Below, in pieces: positions 45,702-54,174 of a DNA stretch of 64,000 nucleotides. Below the pieces are notes generated by a model. The model made no database searches. It was given only the letters and a program-made list of their open reading frames with translations, and was not told where the DNA came from. Each line of letters starts with the position of its first letter. Position 1 is the stretch's first letter. The stretch is from Betaproteobacteria bacterium HGW-Betaproteobacteria-16. Lineage in GTDB: Bacteria > Pseudomonadota > Gammaproteobacteria > Burkholderiales > Burkholderiaceae_C. Location: assembly GCA_002840835.1 (NCBI GenBank), contig PHCQ01000007.1:1-64000 (forward strand). The letters run 5' to 3'. The position numbers and the translations under genes were made by a program.

Positions 45702-45743
45702 TTGAGGCTTCCAAATGATTGGATCGAAAGAACAAAGTCATTT

Positions 45744-45818
45744 GGGCGGTTAGCTCAGTGGTAGAGCACTGCCTTCACACGGCAGGGGTCGCAGGTTCGA
45801 ACCCTGCACCGCCCACCA
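45744..45818 (+). tRNA. tRNA-Val (anticodon CAC)
   Basis: The 75-nt cloverleaf folds cleanly: acceptor GGGCGGT/ACCGCCC, D arm GCTC-AGTGGTA-GAGC, anticodon arm CTGCC-TTCACAC-GGCAG with anticodon CAC (GUG codons), T arm GCAGG-TTCGAAC-CCTGC, and an encoded CCA end. Confidence 0.97.
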
Positions 45819-45822
45819 AAAA

Positions 45823-45863
45823 TTGTCATACATGACAACGCTTTACGCCACCTTCGGGTGGCG
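45823..45863 (+). terminator. Paired hairpins downstream of tRNA-Val
   Basis: TTGTCAT-AC-ATGACAA (45823-45838) is followed by CGCCACC-TTCG-GGTGGCG (45846-45863), a 7-bp GC stem with a UUCG tetraloop. The T-tract after it is poor (TAGTCGTTT). They probably end the dnaQ/tRNA transcripts, but the second hairpin also lies in the tail of the possible integrase remnant. Confidence 0.5.
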
Positions 45864-45950
45864 TAGTCGTTTCTGGTGGGCCAAAAGTGGGCCAAAAATT
45901 CGGCACGCTTCCATGTATTGCTCGTACCACAGCATGCGAAGAACTTCAGC
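45843..45950 (-). pseudogene. Possible C-terminal remnant of a tRNA-associated integrase or unknown gene
   Basis: This minus-strand open frame of 35 codons (EVLRMLWYEQYMEACRIF ... HQKRLRHPKVA) is bounded upstream by a stop and ends just outside the tRNA 3' end, where integrase genes of tRNA-targeting islands commonly terminate. The composition is protein-like, but I could not match it to a specific integrase family. The remaining stretch from 45951 to 46126 shows no gene. Confidence 0.25.
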
Positions 45951-46126
45951 CTATACACGCACTGCGAGTAGCGTGCAGATCGCATCAGACACCCCGAACA
46001 AGTCCTAGTGGTCTTGTAACCACGCACAGTTGGGACCGAGACGTGGCGCGAGTGCTCTGCATAGTTTGGAGAATCGGACGCAGGAACCGAGGCGCGACTC
46101 GTGCCAGCAATGCGAGTTCGAAGCAT

Positions 46127-47668
46127 CTAAGACCGGCGAGGTGCCCCAACCATGGGTTCCCTTGACAGAAACGTGCCAGCAAACCCGGCTTCTAGCGTCT
46201 CCTTCAAGCGAGCCAATCCAGCTGGCTTGGTCAGGTAGGCGTCCATGCCAGCTGCGAGGCAGCGAGCCTCCTCGTTGTGCAGCGCATTGGCGGTCAGGGC
46301 GACGATGGGTGTACGTCGTCTTGAGCCTTCCTCCGCCCGGATGGATGCGGCGAGAGAATATCCATCCATCTCCGGCATGTGAAGGTCCGTCAGTACCAGG
46401 CCGAAGCCTCCACTGCGCCACATCTCTAGCGCCTCTCGACCGTCCTTGGCGACGTCGGCGGCAAAACCCAGAAGCCGCAACTGCTGAACGATGACCGTCT
46501 GATTGAACTCATTGTCCTCGACCACCAGTATGAGCCGATCTTTCCGCTGGGCATCCTCAATTGTGCGTGGAGCTCCGGTTGGGGCGCTTCTTCCATTGTT
46601 CTCGCGCAGTACATTGGACACATCGCCATCTTGCCCCGTATGCACGGTATCGAAGCGCAAGTGGGCGACAAAAGTCGAACCCCTTCCGAGCTCGCTCTGA
46701 ACGGAAATGTGGCCACCCATCAGCCTGGCAAGCTTGTCCGCTAAAGCCAGACCCATGCCGGTGCCACCATAGCGCCGTGTGATCGTCGCGTCGGCCTGCG
46801 AGAATGGTGTGAACAGTACGGCAATGGTCTCGGTGCTCATGCCGATGCCGTTGTCTTTCACGATCAAATCAATCGTTACGGCATCGCCCTGGCGCTCAAC
46901 GACAACTGCCCGCACCGACACTTTGGCGACTTGATCGCCAGTTTCCGAGAACTTGATTGCATTCTCGACAAGACTGGCAAGCACCTGCCGCAAGCGCGCC
47001 TTGTCGCCTATCACGCAAGCGGGAAGGTGTGGGTCCAACGATACGGTGAGGTTCACGCCACTTCTCGCTGCTGCGCCGTTCGGCATTTTGCAGACCTGAT
47101 CGACCACGTCCGCCAATTGCATCGGCTCGCGCACCAACTGCAGCTTGTCGATGTCCGCTTGTGAAAAATCGAGCAGATCGTCGAGAATTCCGAGCAGTGA
47201 GCGCGCCGATTGCTGGGCAAGGTTGACCATCTCAACTTCGGATGATCTGAGTTTGCTTTGACCAAGGATGTCGAGCAACCCGATTACCCCGTTCATTGGC
47301 GTGCGAATCTCGTGACTCATCATGGCCAAAAATTCCGACTTGGCGCGGTTGGCTCTCTCTGCTTCCTTGCGGGATCGGTCGAGTTCAACTGTGCGCGCGG
47401 TGACGCGGTCCTCTAGCTCGGCATTCAGCACGCGATAGCGCTGCTCGCTTTCCTGCAGTGCCGCCGCAGCGGTCACCGCCTGACGCAAGGCCTCCGCCTT
47501 CTCCTGGTTCAGCCCAACCAGCTCGACGTTCTTGCGCACCAGATCGCGCTGTACGTTGGTCAGCTCGTTGTTCAGTCTCGAAAAATCTTCGAAGAGCGCG
47601 CGTTGTGCATTTGAATCCGCGCTAGACAGACGGTGAGCGCCGAGCTCCGGACGGTCGTCTTCCGACAT
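46127..47668 (-). CDS. Soluble hybrid histidine kinase / response regulator
   Basis: This 513-residue kinase has an N-terminal coiled-coil (residues about 25-110), a HisKA domain with His119 in MMSHEIRTPMNG, a HATPase_c domain (N box ENAIKF, G1 DNGIGM, G2 GTGMGL) and a C-terminal receiver with phospho-acceptor Asp428 (VLTDLHMPEMDGY) and Lys481. There are no membrane segments and no sensor domain of its own, so the signal probably arrives from the co-encoded B12-binding protein. The ATG at 47668 overlaps the upstream stop by one base (TGATG). No output HTH is present; a phosphotransfer or DNA-binding partner must be elsewhere. Confidence 0.9.
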   Translation of the reverse strand: MSEDDRPELGAHRLSSADSNAQRALFEDFSRLNNELTNVQRDLVRKNVELVGLNQEKAEALRQAVTAAAALQESEQRYRVLNAELEDRVTARTVELDRSRKEAERANRAKSEFLAMMSHEIRTPMNGVIGLLDILGQSKLRSSEVEMVNLAQQSARSLLGILDDLLDFSQADIDKLQLVREPMQLADVVDQVCKMPNGAAARSGVNLTVSLDPHLPACVIGDKARLRQVLASLVENAIKFSETGDQVAKVSVRAVVVERQGDAVTIDLIVKDNGIGMSTETIAVLFTPFSQADATITRRYGGTGMGLALADKLARLMGGHISVQSELGRGSTFVAHLRFDTVHTGQDGDVSNVLRENNGRSAPTGAPRTIEDAQRKDRLILVVEDNEFNQTVIVQQLRLLGFAADVAKDGREALEMWRSGGFGLVLTDLHMPEMDGYSLAASIRAEEGSRRRTPIVALTANALHNEEARCLAAGMDAYLTKPAGLARLKETLEAGFAGTFLSREPMVGAPRRS

Positions 47669-48738
47669 CACGAGTCCACGCCAATCAGCCGCTCGGCCAG
47701 TTCGATCGCTTCATCGGCATCCCGGGCGTGCCCGTCGGCCCCGATCTTTCGCCAGAGGCCGGGTGAGAGGTTGAATGGATGGCCTCCCACCAATACGCGG
47801 ACGTGGTCAAAGCGACGATCCGTACGCAACTTGGCGATCAGGCTTTGCGCTGTTGTAACCTGGGGCATGAGCGTTGCCGAAATGGCGAGCACTTGGGCGC
47901 CTTGCTGCGCGACCATCTCAAGTACAGCGGCGGTCGGCGTGTTGCTGCCGAGAAAGAACGTCTTCCAGCCCCGTATCTCGAACAGGTCTGCCAGCATGCG
48001 GATGCCGAGCTCGTGCAGATTCCCTGAGACGCATGTCGCCACCAGAGTGGCGATGTCCTTCCCTTCAGTGAAGACTTGCGGGTAGAGTCGAGACATGACC
48101 CACTGGGTCGTGGCGGTAAAGTAATGCTCTTGGGCCACGCTGATGTGGTTCATCTGCCATAGCCGTCCAACCTCGCGCTGGGTCGGCTGGAACACCCCGA
48201 GATAGATATCCCGCACGCTTGACCCCGCCGCAGCGGCGTCCAGTATCCGCTGGCAGGCCAGCTGCCTTTCGCCACGCTGCAAGAGAGCCAGGTACTCATG
48301 CGCAAGCGGGGTCAGTGGCGCCTGCGGATCGAGGAAGCTGGCAACCTCCAAGGGCATATTCGGCAGCTCCCGCAGGCTCTGGTCGACGACCCGGGCGGCG
48401 GCTGTCCCTGCCTCTGCCGGCAATGCCTCAAGCAGAACGTCGCACAAGAGGGTCAGATAGTTCACCAGATCCGCCGGCGGTATGCCACGTGCCGTCAGCA
48501 TCACTTTGACCCAGGCGATGTAGTCGGCAAACATTTCCGGATGCCCAAGATCGACTGCCTCGGCCAAAAACGAGAGATGAAAGTTGGCGTCTTCCAGGCA
48601 CTTGATGCGGCCCGCCGCGCCATAGCGTTCCGCAAGTTGCGGCGACAAGGCAAACTGACGTTCGACCAGGGATTGTGCAAGCGAGGCCTGCTGGGTTCGC
48701 AGGGCTTCCGCGGCGGTGGATGCCACACCGAAGCTCAT
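47668..48738 (-). CDS. B12-binding domain protein with CarH-type photoreceptor motif
   Basis: This is a 356-residue protein. Residues about 135-220 form the helical cap of cobalamin-binding regulators and contain Trp194-x9-Glu204-His205 (W...QEH), the motif that covers the upper face of adenosylcobalamin in CarH/LitR photoreceptors. Residues about 225-350 form the Rossmann-type B12-binding domain; the usual D-x-H-x-x-G reads N240-L-H242-E-L-G245, keeping the axial histidine. The residue after the Trp is Gln, where CarH has His132. Residues 1-130 are helical and unassigned. No HTH is present. ATGA overlap with the upstream gene and TGATG overlap with the kinase indicate tight coupling. Confidence 0.85.
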   Translation of the reverse strand: MSFGVASTAAEALRTQQASLAQSLVERQFALSPQLAERYGAAGRIKCLEDANFHLSFLAEAVDLGHPEMFADYIAWVKVMLTARGIPPADLVNYLTLLCDVLLEALPAEAGTAAARVVDQSLRELPNMPLEVASFLDPQAPLTPLAHEYLALLQRGERQLACQRILDAAAAGSSVRDIYLGVFQPTQREVGRLWQMNHISVAQEHYFTATTQWVMSRLYPQVFTEGKDIATLVATCVSGNLHELGIRMLADLFEIRGWKTFFLGSNTPTAAVLEMVAQQGAQVLAISATLMPQVTTAQSLIAKLRTDRRFDHVRVLVGGHPFNLSPGLWRKIGADGHARDADEAIELAERLIGVDS

Positions 48739-49136
48739 GTGCAAACCACGTCCAGCTGCCGGATCTCGGTTTCAGCACCGATCAGCTTGAGGCCCTTCGG
48801 GATTCCGGCATGTGAAGAGCGATACAGATGGCTACCATGCCAGTTGACGTAGCTTTGCCGATCGGTCCAGTAAGTCATCAGCCAGATCTCTTCAGGTCGA
48901 TCGGATGGACTGAGGACGGCCATCTTCACAAACCCCGGGGCAACATCGACGAGGTGCGGGCGGTTGCGAAAAGCCGCTCGCACCTCTTCGACCATCCCGT
49001 TGGCGATGACGAAGCGGCTGCGAACCGCAAACGCAGCAATGCCCACTGACGTTGTCGATTGCGCAGTTGGATCGGCATGCGAGCCGGAGTTCGAATGTGA
49101 CGGCGTTGTCGGATCAGTCAAGGTGCTTTCGACCAT
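48735..49136 (-). CDS. ABM-domain (antibiotic biosynthesis monooxygenase-like) protein
   Basis: This is a 133-residue protein. The C-terminal 90 residues form an ABM/heme-monooxygenase-like ferredoxin fold (RFVIANGMVEEVRAAFRNRP, APGFVKMAVLS, EIWLMTYWTDRQSYVNWHGS), the family of HmoA-like heme-degrading enzymes and quinone-forming monooxygenases. The Asn/Trp/His heme-degrading triad is not clearly present. The first 45 residues are low-complexity Ser/Thr/Pro. ATG at 49136 is best guess; no ribosome-binding site is seen, and the predicted transcription start is almost at the ATG. First gene of the ABM-B12-kinase operon. Confidence 0.72.
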   Translation of the reverse strand: MVESTLTDPTTPSHSNSGSHADPTAQSTTSVGIAAFAVRSRFVIANGMVEEVRAAFRNRPHLVDVAPGFVKMAVLSPSDRPEEIWLMTYWTDRQSYVNWHGSHLYRSSHAGIPKGLKLIGAETEIRQLDVVCT

Positions 49137-49144
49137 ATTGAATG

Positions 49145-49173
49145 AGTGTATTTGCTGGCCTAGGCCCGTGCAA
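49145..49173 (-). promoter_or_regulatory. Candidate promoter of the ABM-B12-kinase operon
   Basis: TTGCAC (49173-49168) and TACACT (49150-49145) are separated by exactly 17 bases. The spacer holds the palindrome GGCCTAGGCC. The start would fall within a few bases of the ATG at 49136, implying a very short leader or leaderless message. Confidence 0.4.
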
Positions 49174-49200
49174 GGGCTCGGCATTTCGTCGTGGGCGGGG

Positions 49201-49216
49201 TACGTACGCGTACGTA
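49201..49216. promoter_or_regulatory. 16-bp perfect palindrome upstream of the ABM-B12-kinase operon
   Basis: TACGTACGCGTACGTA reads identically on both strands. It lies 28 bases upstream of the candidate -35 and 65 bases upstream of the ATG, a plausible operator position. The rest of the gap to 49422 shows nothing recognisable. Confidence 0.5.
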
Positions 49217-49422
49217 GACTCCGCTGTGGTACAGGCAGCCCCCACATCCGGGGGGCGCCATTTAGAGAGGGCGGGTTATGCCCGGGACCTGCGGCCAGTC
49301 CGGCGACCGTCGATCTACAGGCCTTGAACCAGGGGTCGCGGTGGTGGGCAGATGGCTCGCCGAATCAACCATGCTTGAACACGGTGATTGCCCTGATTGG
49401 TCTTTGTTTAGACCGACCGGGG

Positions 49423-49956
49423 TCAAGGTTCGTATGTGAGTGTCACGGTAAGAGCGCCGGAAAAGCTCCCTGTCTTCAGCGTGTGCTGCCCTGCGGGGAT
49501 CCTGCCAAAAACGGTCAGCGGTTGCGTACTGTCGCCTGCAGGGATAGTGCCCCCCATCAGGCTGCCCGTCGTGCCGTCTCCCCAGATGGCCGAATAGCCT
49601 GAGGTCGTGTAGACGTTGAATGCCATGTGGTCGCCGCCTCCGCCGTTGGCCAGGTAGCGGGTACTGATTCGATCGCCCGCACCCACCGAGCTCGGCCCGA
49701 GCGCAAGGGTGAAACTGCCGCCACCCACAATCCCCGTGCAGGCGATCGAAATACTGGCGTCGGCGGTCTTGGCTGGGGAAGGGGAACCGCCGGGCAAATT
49801 CAAAGGGTTGTAGGAGCCAAACGCCAATCCGGTCGAGTTGACGTTGCAACCTGCAGCATGGGTCGGCGCGGAAGCGAGTGCGCCGCACACAACGAGCAGC
49901 AACGTTCGCCAGAATGGGATTGCAACGGCCGGTTGATGTCCGCGAAAAATGGTCAT
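49423..49956 (-). CDS. Spore coat U domain pilin/tip protein of a Csu-type pilus
   Basis: This 177-residue secreted protein has a signal peptide (IPFWRTLLLVVCGALASAPTHA) and one SCPU domain (CNVNSTGLAFGSYNPLN, ISIACTGI, FGRIPAGQHTLKTGSFSGAL, ending VTLTYEP). Such domains are the subunits of archaic (Csu) chaperone-usher pili. As the last, larger subunit gene behind the usher, it is likely the tip or minor subunit. The ATG at 49956 has AAGGAG upstream and lies 3 bases after the usher stop. Confidence 0.85.
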   Translation of the reverse strand: MTIFRGHQPAVAIPFWRTLLLVVCGALASAPTHAAGCNVNSTGLAFGSYNPLNLPGGSPSPAKTADASISIACTGIVGGGSFTLALGPSSVGAGDRISTRYLANGGGGDHMAFNVYTTSGYSAIWGDGTTGSLMGGTIPAGDSTQPLTVFGRIPAGQHTLKTGSFSGALTVTLTYEP

Positions 49957-49959
49957 GTC

Positions 49960-52911
49960 CTACTCCTTTGAACAGGCTAGGGGCCCGATTTTTTTTCCGT
50001 ACGTGGCCCCGTCCATGGCGGGCACCTCCAAGTCCATCGTGCATCCGCCCCCCGGCCAGTTGATCTCCAGAGGCTGGCGCTCGGCGGACAGCTCGGAAAG
50101 CCACACCTCGCCGCGTCGGCCTGCGATGAAGCTTGGGCCGTTGGGCAGCAGCCGCACCTGGGTACCCACGGGCACTTGTTGGCCGTCTGCTTGATGAAGC
50201 TCGACCAAAGCCTGGCGCGAGCGCTTCACCGAAAACTTGACCAGTGCGCCGCTACCCGCGTAGGGCGTCACCTCCCGGACGGAATCGCTCAGTTCACTGT
50301 CCAGCGGCAGGTCCACCGGATCGACTTCAATGCGGTTCTTCTCCCATGGCACGAGCCCGGGCACAAAGGCTAGGCCGCGCGCATCTGTTCTGGCAACCAC
50401 CTGATTGCTGCGCTTGACTGGCACGCCGCTCATGCCTTCAACCTCGACCATGGCAAAACTGCCCTGGCCCACGGGCCTGGAGGCAAACGGACGGCCGGCC
50501 ATCAGGCCCAGCGTGCCGCGCGCCCCGCCACGCGTGGCTATCTTGCCTCGTGCGTCGCTGGCAAGGTCGAATGTGGTCTCAATCTGGCTGGTGTTGTACT
50601 GAACGCCTGCGCGGGCCAGCTGACTTTCTCGACTGGATCCCTCCACGCGCCAGCCCAGCCCGGGACCGGCCGGTGCGTTGCGCGAGGCAGAAACGCTCCC
50701 TGACGATTGAGCCTTGTTCGCAAGGTCGACCCGCGCTGAGCTGTGAATGCCATCCTGCAGCGGAAAGATCACGCTCAGGGCAGCGCGCCAGGCCTTGTCG
50801 CCATCAATGCGTTTGTTCAGCGAGAAGCTCAGGCTGGTACGTTGCCACAGCGGCCGGTTCAGCGACAGCCCAATGGTCTGTACCTGATCGCCGTCCCATC
50901 GGCTCTGGCTGACAAAACTGATGCCACCGGTGACGCCTTTCAGAATCCGTCCACCGATGCTGACCAGCCAGCGCTCACGCGCGCGCTGTTCGGCGACGGT
51001 GGCGCCAATGCCCTCGCCGAAGGGTGCGAAGCCCCGGCTGGCACGTTCGTACTGAAGTGCGCCACCGCCGCGCGGGGTGTTGCGCTCAACGCCCAGTTGC
51101 AACAAGTGCCCCTGTTCGGCCAACCCCTGCGTGCTACCGCTGGACGCAGCCAGCGCCACCCGGCCGACGCCCCATTGCCCCAGCAAGCCGGCCAGTTCCA
51201 TGCCGGCCGCGCGGCGAGCCGCCTGCAGTTCCACACGGGCCTCGCCCGTCAGGCTGCTGCTGAGACCCTGTCGCCAGGTGGCTGCACCGAACATATCTCC
51301 GTAGGTGCTGTGACGCCCATAACCCGAGCGCAGCCAGCCCCCTTCGAACGAAAAGTCGGTCAAGCCCGGCGCCAGCAGCCGGGGCGACGCATAGTAACTC
51401 TGCCGCACCACGGTCTCCCGGCCGAGCAGATCACGCACCACCAAGTTGATTTCCCCGGCCCCGGTGATCACGGGCACGTTGGTCAATTCGAACGGACCGG
51501 GTGGCATGGCCTGGCTCATGCGGCGGGCATTGTTGACCAGAATTTCCACCGTGGAGGGCAGGGCTGCCTCCCCGGTCAGCGTCAATTGCGGCATCGTGAC
51601 GAAGCCCGGTCGCATGCCAAAGTCGCGCCCCCAGCGAATACCGCCGTAACGAGCAGGCCGACTCCAGCCTCCACCCTCGCCCACGGTGTCGCCCACCACC
51701 AGGGTTTCCAGGCGATGCGGCATGTCGTAGCGCCAGAAGGTGTCGAGACGCTCGGCGGTGCGCCTGGCGCCCGTGTCGCGTACCAGTGCCGAACCAACAA
51801 AGTTACCAAAGCCATTGAAAGCCACGGCTTCCAGTGATGCGCCGCTGGTGACGGGGCCGCCCGCTCCGCTGCTTGCCACGGAAATATCATAGTTGAACAG
51901 CAAGCCCGCCTGCGGGCGGGGCGGGGGTTCAGCCAAGCCGCCCCGTGATTGCCGCGTGGAGCCTGTAAAGGCGGATGCAGGCGCGGTCACCTCCAGGCTC
52001 AAATTTTGCCGGTTGACCTGGTACGTGGCGCCGGGGATAGCGTCGAGCGCGTAGGCTGATGTGCCGTCGCTCAGTGCCTGGGCCTGCTCCGGAATTGCCA
52101 GGCGCGCTTCTGCCCAGGCTTCCGCAGGCAGCAGAAGCATGCCGCCGGGCAGCTGCTCGGCGTGTACCACGCCGGCAAGCCGCTGGTTGTTGATAGTGAC
52201 ATCCAGCAGCAATGACTCGGGTCGAAGCTGGCTGCCGGTGGTGGCTGATTGACGAGGCAGCGGCCGCTGCAGTTGTGGGGCGCTGGACACTGCCGCAGGC
52301 GTGGGTGTGGTTGCGGAGCCAGCCACGGCGGCCGGGGCAGGCATGCAGGAGGGTGGCGCTGTAGCGGGCGCGACCGGGACTAGCCGCAGCACCCAGGAGT
52401 CGCCAACCCGGAGCAGAGAGGGCTCCACAGGGTGACTGACCTGAAACTCCAGTCTTGTTTCATCGGTCTCTGTGCGCAATGCCACGGCTTGAAGGGGGCC
52501 GATGCCCCCCGGTGGCAGCGAGGGGAGGGGGCGGTTGAGCGTCATATCCACACCCGGCCAGACCAGCACGAGCTGATAAGGCGCTTCTCCTGCAGTGCCT
52601 GACCAGGCCAAGGCTGGCTCCAGCCCTTCGGGCAGCCGCACGCGCAGGCGTACCGTCGCGCCTTCGTCTTGCAGCAGGCTCACCGTCAATCGGGCAGCCG
52701 TCGGGGCGGCCTGCCCCTGCAGAGGCACAAAGACCAGCCATAGGGCCGTCAATGTCGGGGGCAGAAAGGCCCAGGTGTGCAGGGCGAACGGAGCGTCGGA
52801 CAAGAGTGAAGGCAGCGTGTGCATCACTTGGGAAAGATGCCGCGGACGCTGGATGGCGTCGCCCGCCAAGGTTCTGCCTGACGGCCGTCGGGGTGGTGGA
52901 TGGCGCAACAT
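49960..52911 (-). CDS. Outer-membrane usher protein, Csu/archaic type
   Basis: This is an outer-membrane usher of up to 983 residues that exports and assembles pilus subunits. An N-terminal domain (LLLDVTINNQRLAGVVHAEQ) is followed by the 24-strand barrel with a middle plug (ALPSTVEILVNNARRMSQA, PGPFELTNVPVITGAGEINL, VVRDLLGRE), and C-terminal domains (VEGMSGVPVKRSNQVVARTD, then GRRGEVWLSEL). ATG at 52911 lies 14 bases after the chaperone stop; an ATG at 52824 directly before a hydrophobic segment (LPPTLTALWLVFVPLQGQA) is an alternative. A Pro/Ala-rich stretch precedes the usher N-domain. Confidence 0.88.
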   Translation of the reverse strand: MLRHPPPRRPSGRTLAGDAIQRPRHLSQVMHTLPSLLSDAPFALHTWAFLPPTLTALWLVFVPLQGQAAPTAARLTVSLLQDEGATVRLRVRLPEGLEPALAWSGTAGEAPYQLVLVWPGVDMTLNRPLPSLPPGGIGPLQAVALRTETDETRLEFQVSHPVEPSLLRVGDSWVLRLVPVAPATAPPSCMPAPAAVAGSATTPTPAAVSSAPQLQRPLPRQSATTGSQLRPESLLLDVTINNQRLAGVVHAEQLPGGMLLLPAEAWAEARLAIPEQAQALSDGTSAYALDAIPGATYQVNRQNLSLEVTAPASAFTGSTRQSRGGLAEPPPRPQAGLLFNYDISVASSGAGGPVTSGASLEAVAFNGFGNFVGSALVRDTGARRTAERLDTFWRYDMPHRLETLVVGDTVGEGGGWSRPARYGGIRWGRDFGMRPGFVTMPQLTLTGEAALPSTVEILVNNARRMSQAMPPGPFELTNVPVITGAGEINLVVRDLLGRETVVRQSYYASPRLLAPGLTDFSFEGGWLRSGYGRHSTYGDMFGAATWRQGLSSSLTGEARVELQAARRAAGMELAGLLGQWGVGRVALAASSGSTQGLAEQGHLLQLGVERNTPRGGGALQYERASRGFAPFGEGIGATVAEQRARERWLVSIGGRILKGVTGGISFVSQSRWDGDQVQTIGLSLNRPLWQRTSLSFSLNKRIDGDKAWRAALSVIFPLQDGIHSSARVDLANKAQSSGSVSASRNAPAGPGLGWRVEGSSRESQLARAGVQYNTSQIETTFDLASDARGKIATRGGARGTLGLMAGRPFASRPVGQGSFAMVEVEGMSGVPVKRSNQVVARTDARGLAFVPGLVPWEKNRIEVDPVDLPLDSELSDSVREVTPYAGSGALVKFSVKRSRQALVELHQADGQQVPVGTQVRLLPNGPSFIAGRRGEVWLSELSAERQPLEINWPGGGCTMDLEVPAMDGATYGKKIGPLACSKE

Positions 52912-52924
52912 CAGCGCGTGGCCA

Positions 52925-53674
52925 TCAACGCGCAGGCTCAATGTCACCTTGCAGGGTGGTGCCGCCTTCGCCTCGGGCGCTGATCCGCAGCGGCACGCCT
53001 TGATGCTGCGGCAAAAGCTCATACGTCCACTGCTTCCAAGCGCCTGCCAGTACCGTGCCGGCGGCGCCTTTGACATGCTGCTGCCATCCTCCAGATCCCT
53101 CCAGGCTCAGTGTCGACAGGCGCAGGCGTCGGTTGCCCTCGTTGTCTAGCCGCACGCAGCCCTTGCCCGCAGGCGCGGGACACAGGCTCCAGCGAGCCAG
53201 CGCGCTGGCAGGGGCAGCGGGTGCCACCATCACCGGCAGGCTGAACCGAAACCGCAGGCTGACGGCCGATCCACCTTGAGTCGGACTCAATTCAGAGATG
53301 TCTTCAATAATCAGGCGATAGGACCGTTCAAGAGGCATCGGTGGCCCGCCGCGCAGCGCCACGCGAAAGACCTGTGTGCTGCCCGCCGCAATCTGCGCGA
53401 TGGCCGGCGTGACGATCAGGTCCTCGGACTCGGCATACTGGTCCGCACCGTCATCTTGCCGCCACGAAAGCAGTTGCGTCTGAAAGGTCGTGGGGGAGGC
53501 GGTCGGGTTGCTCACCACCACCGAGACCACGCGGCGGGCGGAGCCCAGCTCGACCAGTACCGGCGAGATTCCCATCCCGTATGCGGCGCCCACACAAAGC
53601 CAGGCGGACAGCAGCCAAGCTGCTGTCCGCCCGCAGGTGCTGAACAACCGTATGGAGCCGTGCGCGTTGTTCAT
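52925..53674 (-). CDS. Periplasmic fimbrial chaperone
   Basis: This 249-residue chaperone has a signal peptide (TAAWLLSAWLCVGAAYG) and the PapD-like fold: ISPVLVELGSARRVVSVVVS, NPTASPTTFQTQLLSW, the RSYRLIIEDI strand and the C-terminal domain. It stabilises pilus subunits by donor-strand complementation before delivery to the usher. ATG at 53674 (a GTG at 53677 is in frame). It lies 20 bases after the major pilin stop. Confidence 0.88.
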   Translation of the reverse strand: MNNAHGSIRLFSTCGRTAAWLLSAWLCVGAAYGMGISPVLVELGSARRVVSVVVSNPTASPTTFQTQLLSWRQDDGADQYAESEDLIVTPAIAQIAAGSTQVFRVALRGGPPMPLERSYRLIIEDISELSPTQGGSAVSLRFRFSLPVMVAPAAPASALARWSLCPAPAGKGCVRLDNEGNRRLRLSTLSLEGSGGWQQHVKGAAGTVLAGAWKQWTYELLPQHQGVPLRISARGEGGTTLQGDIEPAR

Positions 53675-53694
53675 CACCGCATGCCTCTAACTGC

Positions 53695-54174
53695 TTAGAA
53701 GTCGACAGTCAGTACCAGGGCTTGCGAATAGCTGCCGGAAGCTTTTGTTCCCTGGCTCGCGGTCGTTTTACCGTACAGGGTGACAGTTTGCTCGGTGCCG
53801 TCGGCGATCACCGATGCGCCACCGAGGGCTGCAGTGCCCAGAGCTGTTGTCCGGCCTGCGTCCGTGTACACCTCGTACGCAAGGGTGTTGGCGCCGTTGA
53901 TCATTTCACGCGTAGCGCCACCGTAAAGACTCGCGGCCACGCCAGTGTTCGTGCAGGTGATCTTGACCGATGCTGCAGTGGTCTCGTTTTTTCCGTCGGC
54001 GAGATCGCTGACGGTCAGCGTTCCAAACGGCAGAGACGCAGCCGCACCGAACTCACAGCTGGCTGCGATGTCTGCACTCACGCTCAGGTCTTGTGTTGCT
54101 GTGGCCGCGGCGGCCGAGCCGCTCATGATCACGGCGCCGATTGCCAACGCCAGTTTGTTCATTTTCGAGTTCAT
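53695..54174 (-). CDS. Spore coat U domain major pilin, CsuA/B-like
   Basis: This 159-residue pilin has a signal peptide (MNKLALAIGAVIMSGSAAAA) and an SCPU domain (LSVSADIAASCEFGAA, SLPFGTLTVSDL, VKITCTNTGVAASLYGG, TVTLYGKT, LVLTVDF). The two cysteines needed for the domain disulfide are present. ATG at 54174 has GGAAG upstream. As the promoter-proximal gene it is probably the major subunit. Confidence 0.86.
   Translation of the reverse strand: MNSKMNKLALAIGAVIMSGSAAAATATQDLSVSADIAASCEFGAAASLPFGTLTVSDLADGKNETTAASVKITCTNTGVAASLYGGATREMINGANTLAYEVYTDAGRTTALGTAALGGASVIADGTEQTVTLYGKTTASQGTKASGSYSQALVLTVDF

Noticed and set aside
45755..46126. Minus-strand ORF of 123 codons covering tRNA-Val
   Set aside because: Its tail is the translation of the tRNA gene; only the short separate frame at 45843-45950 is protein-like.
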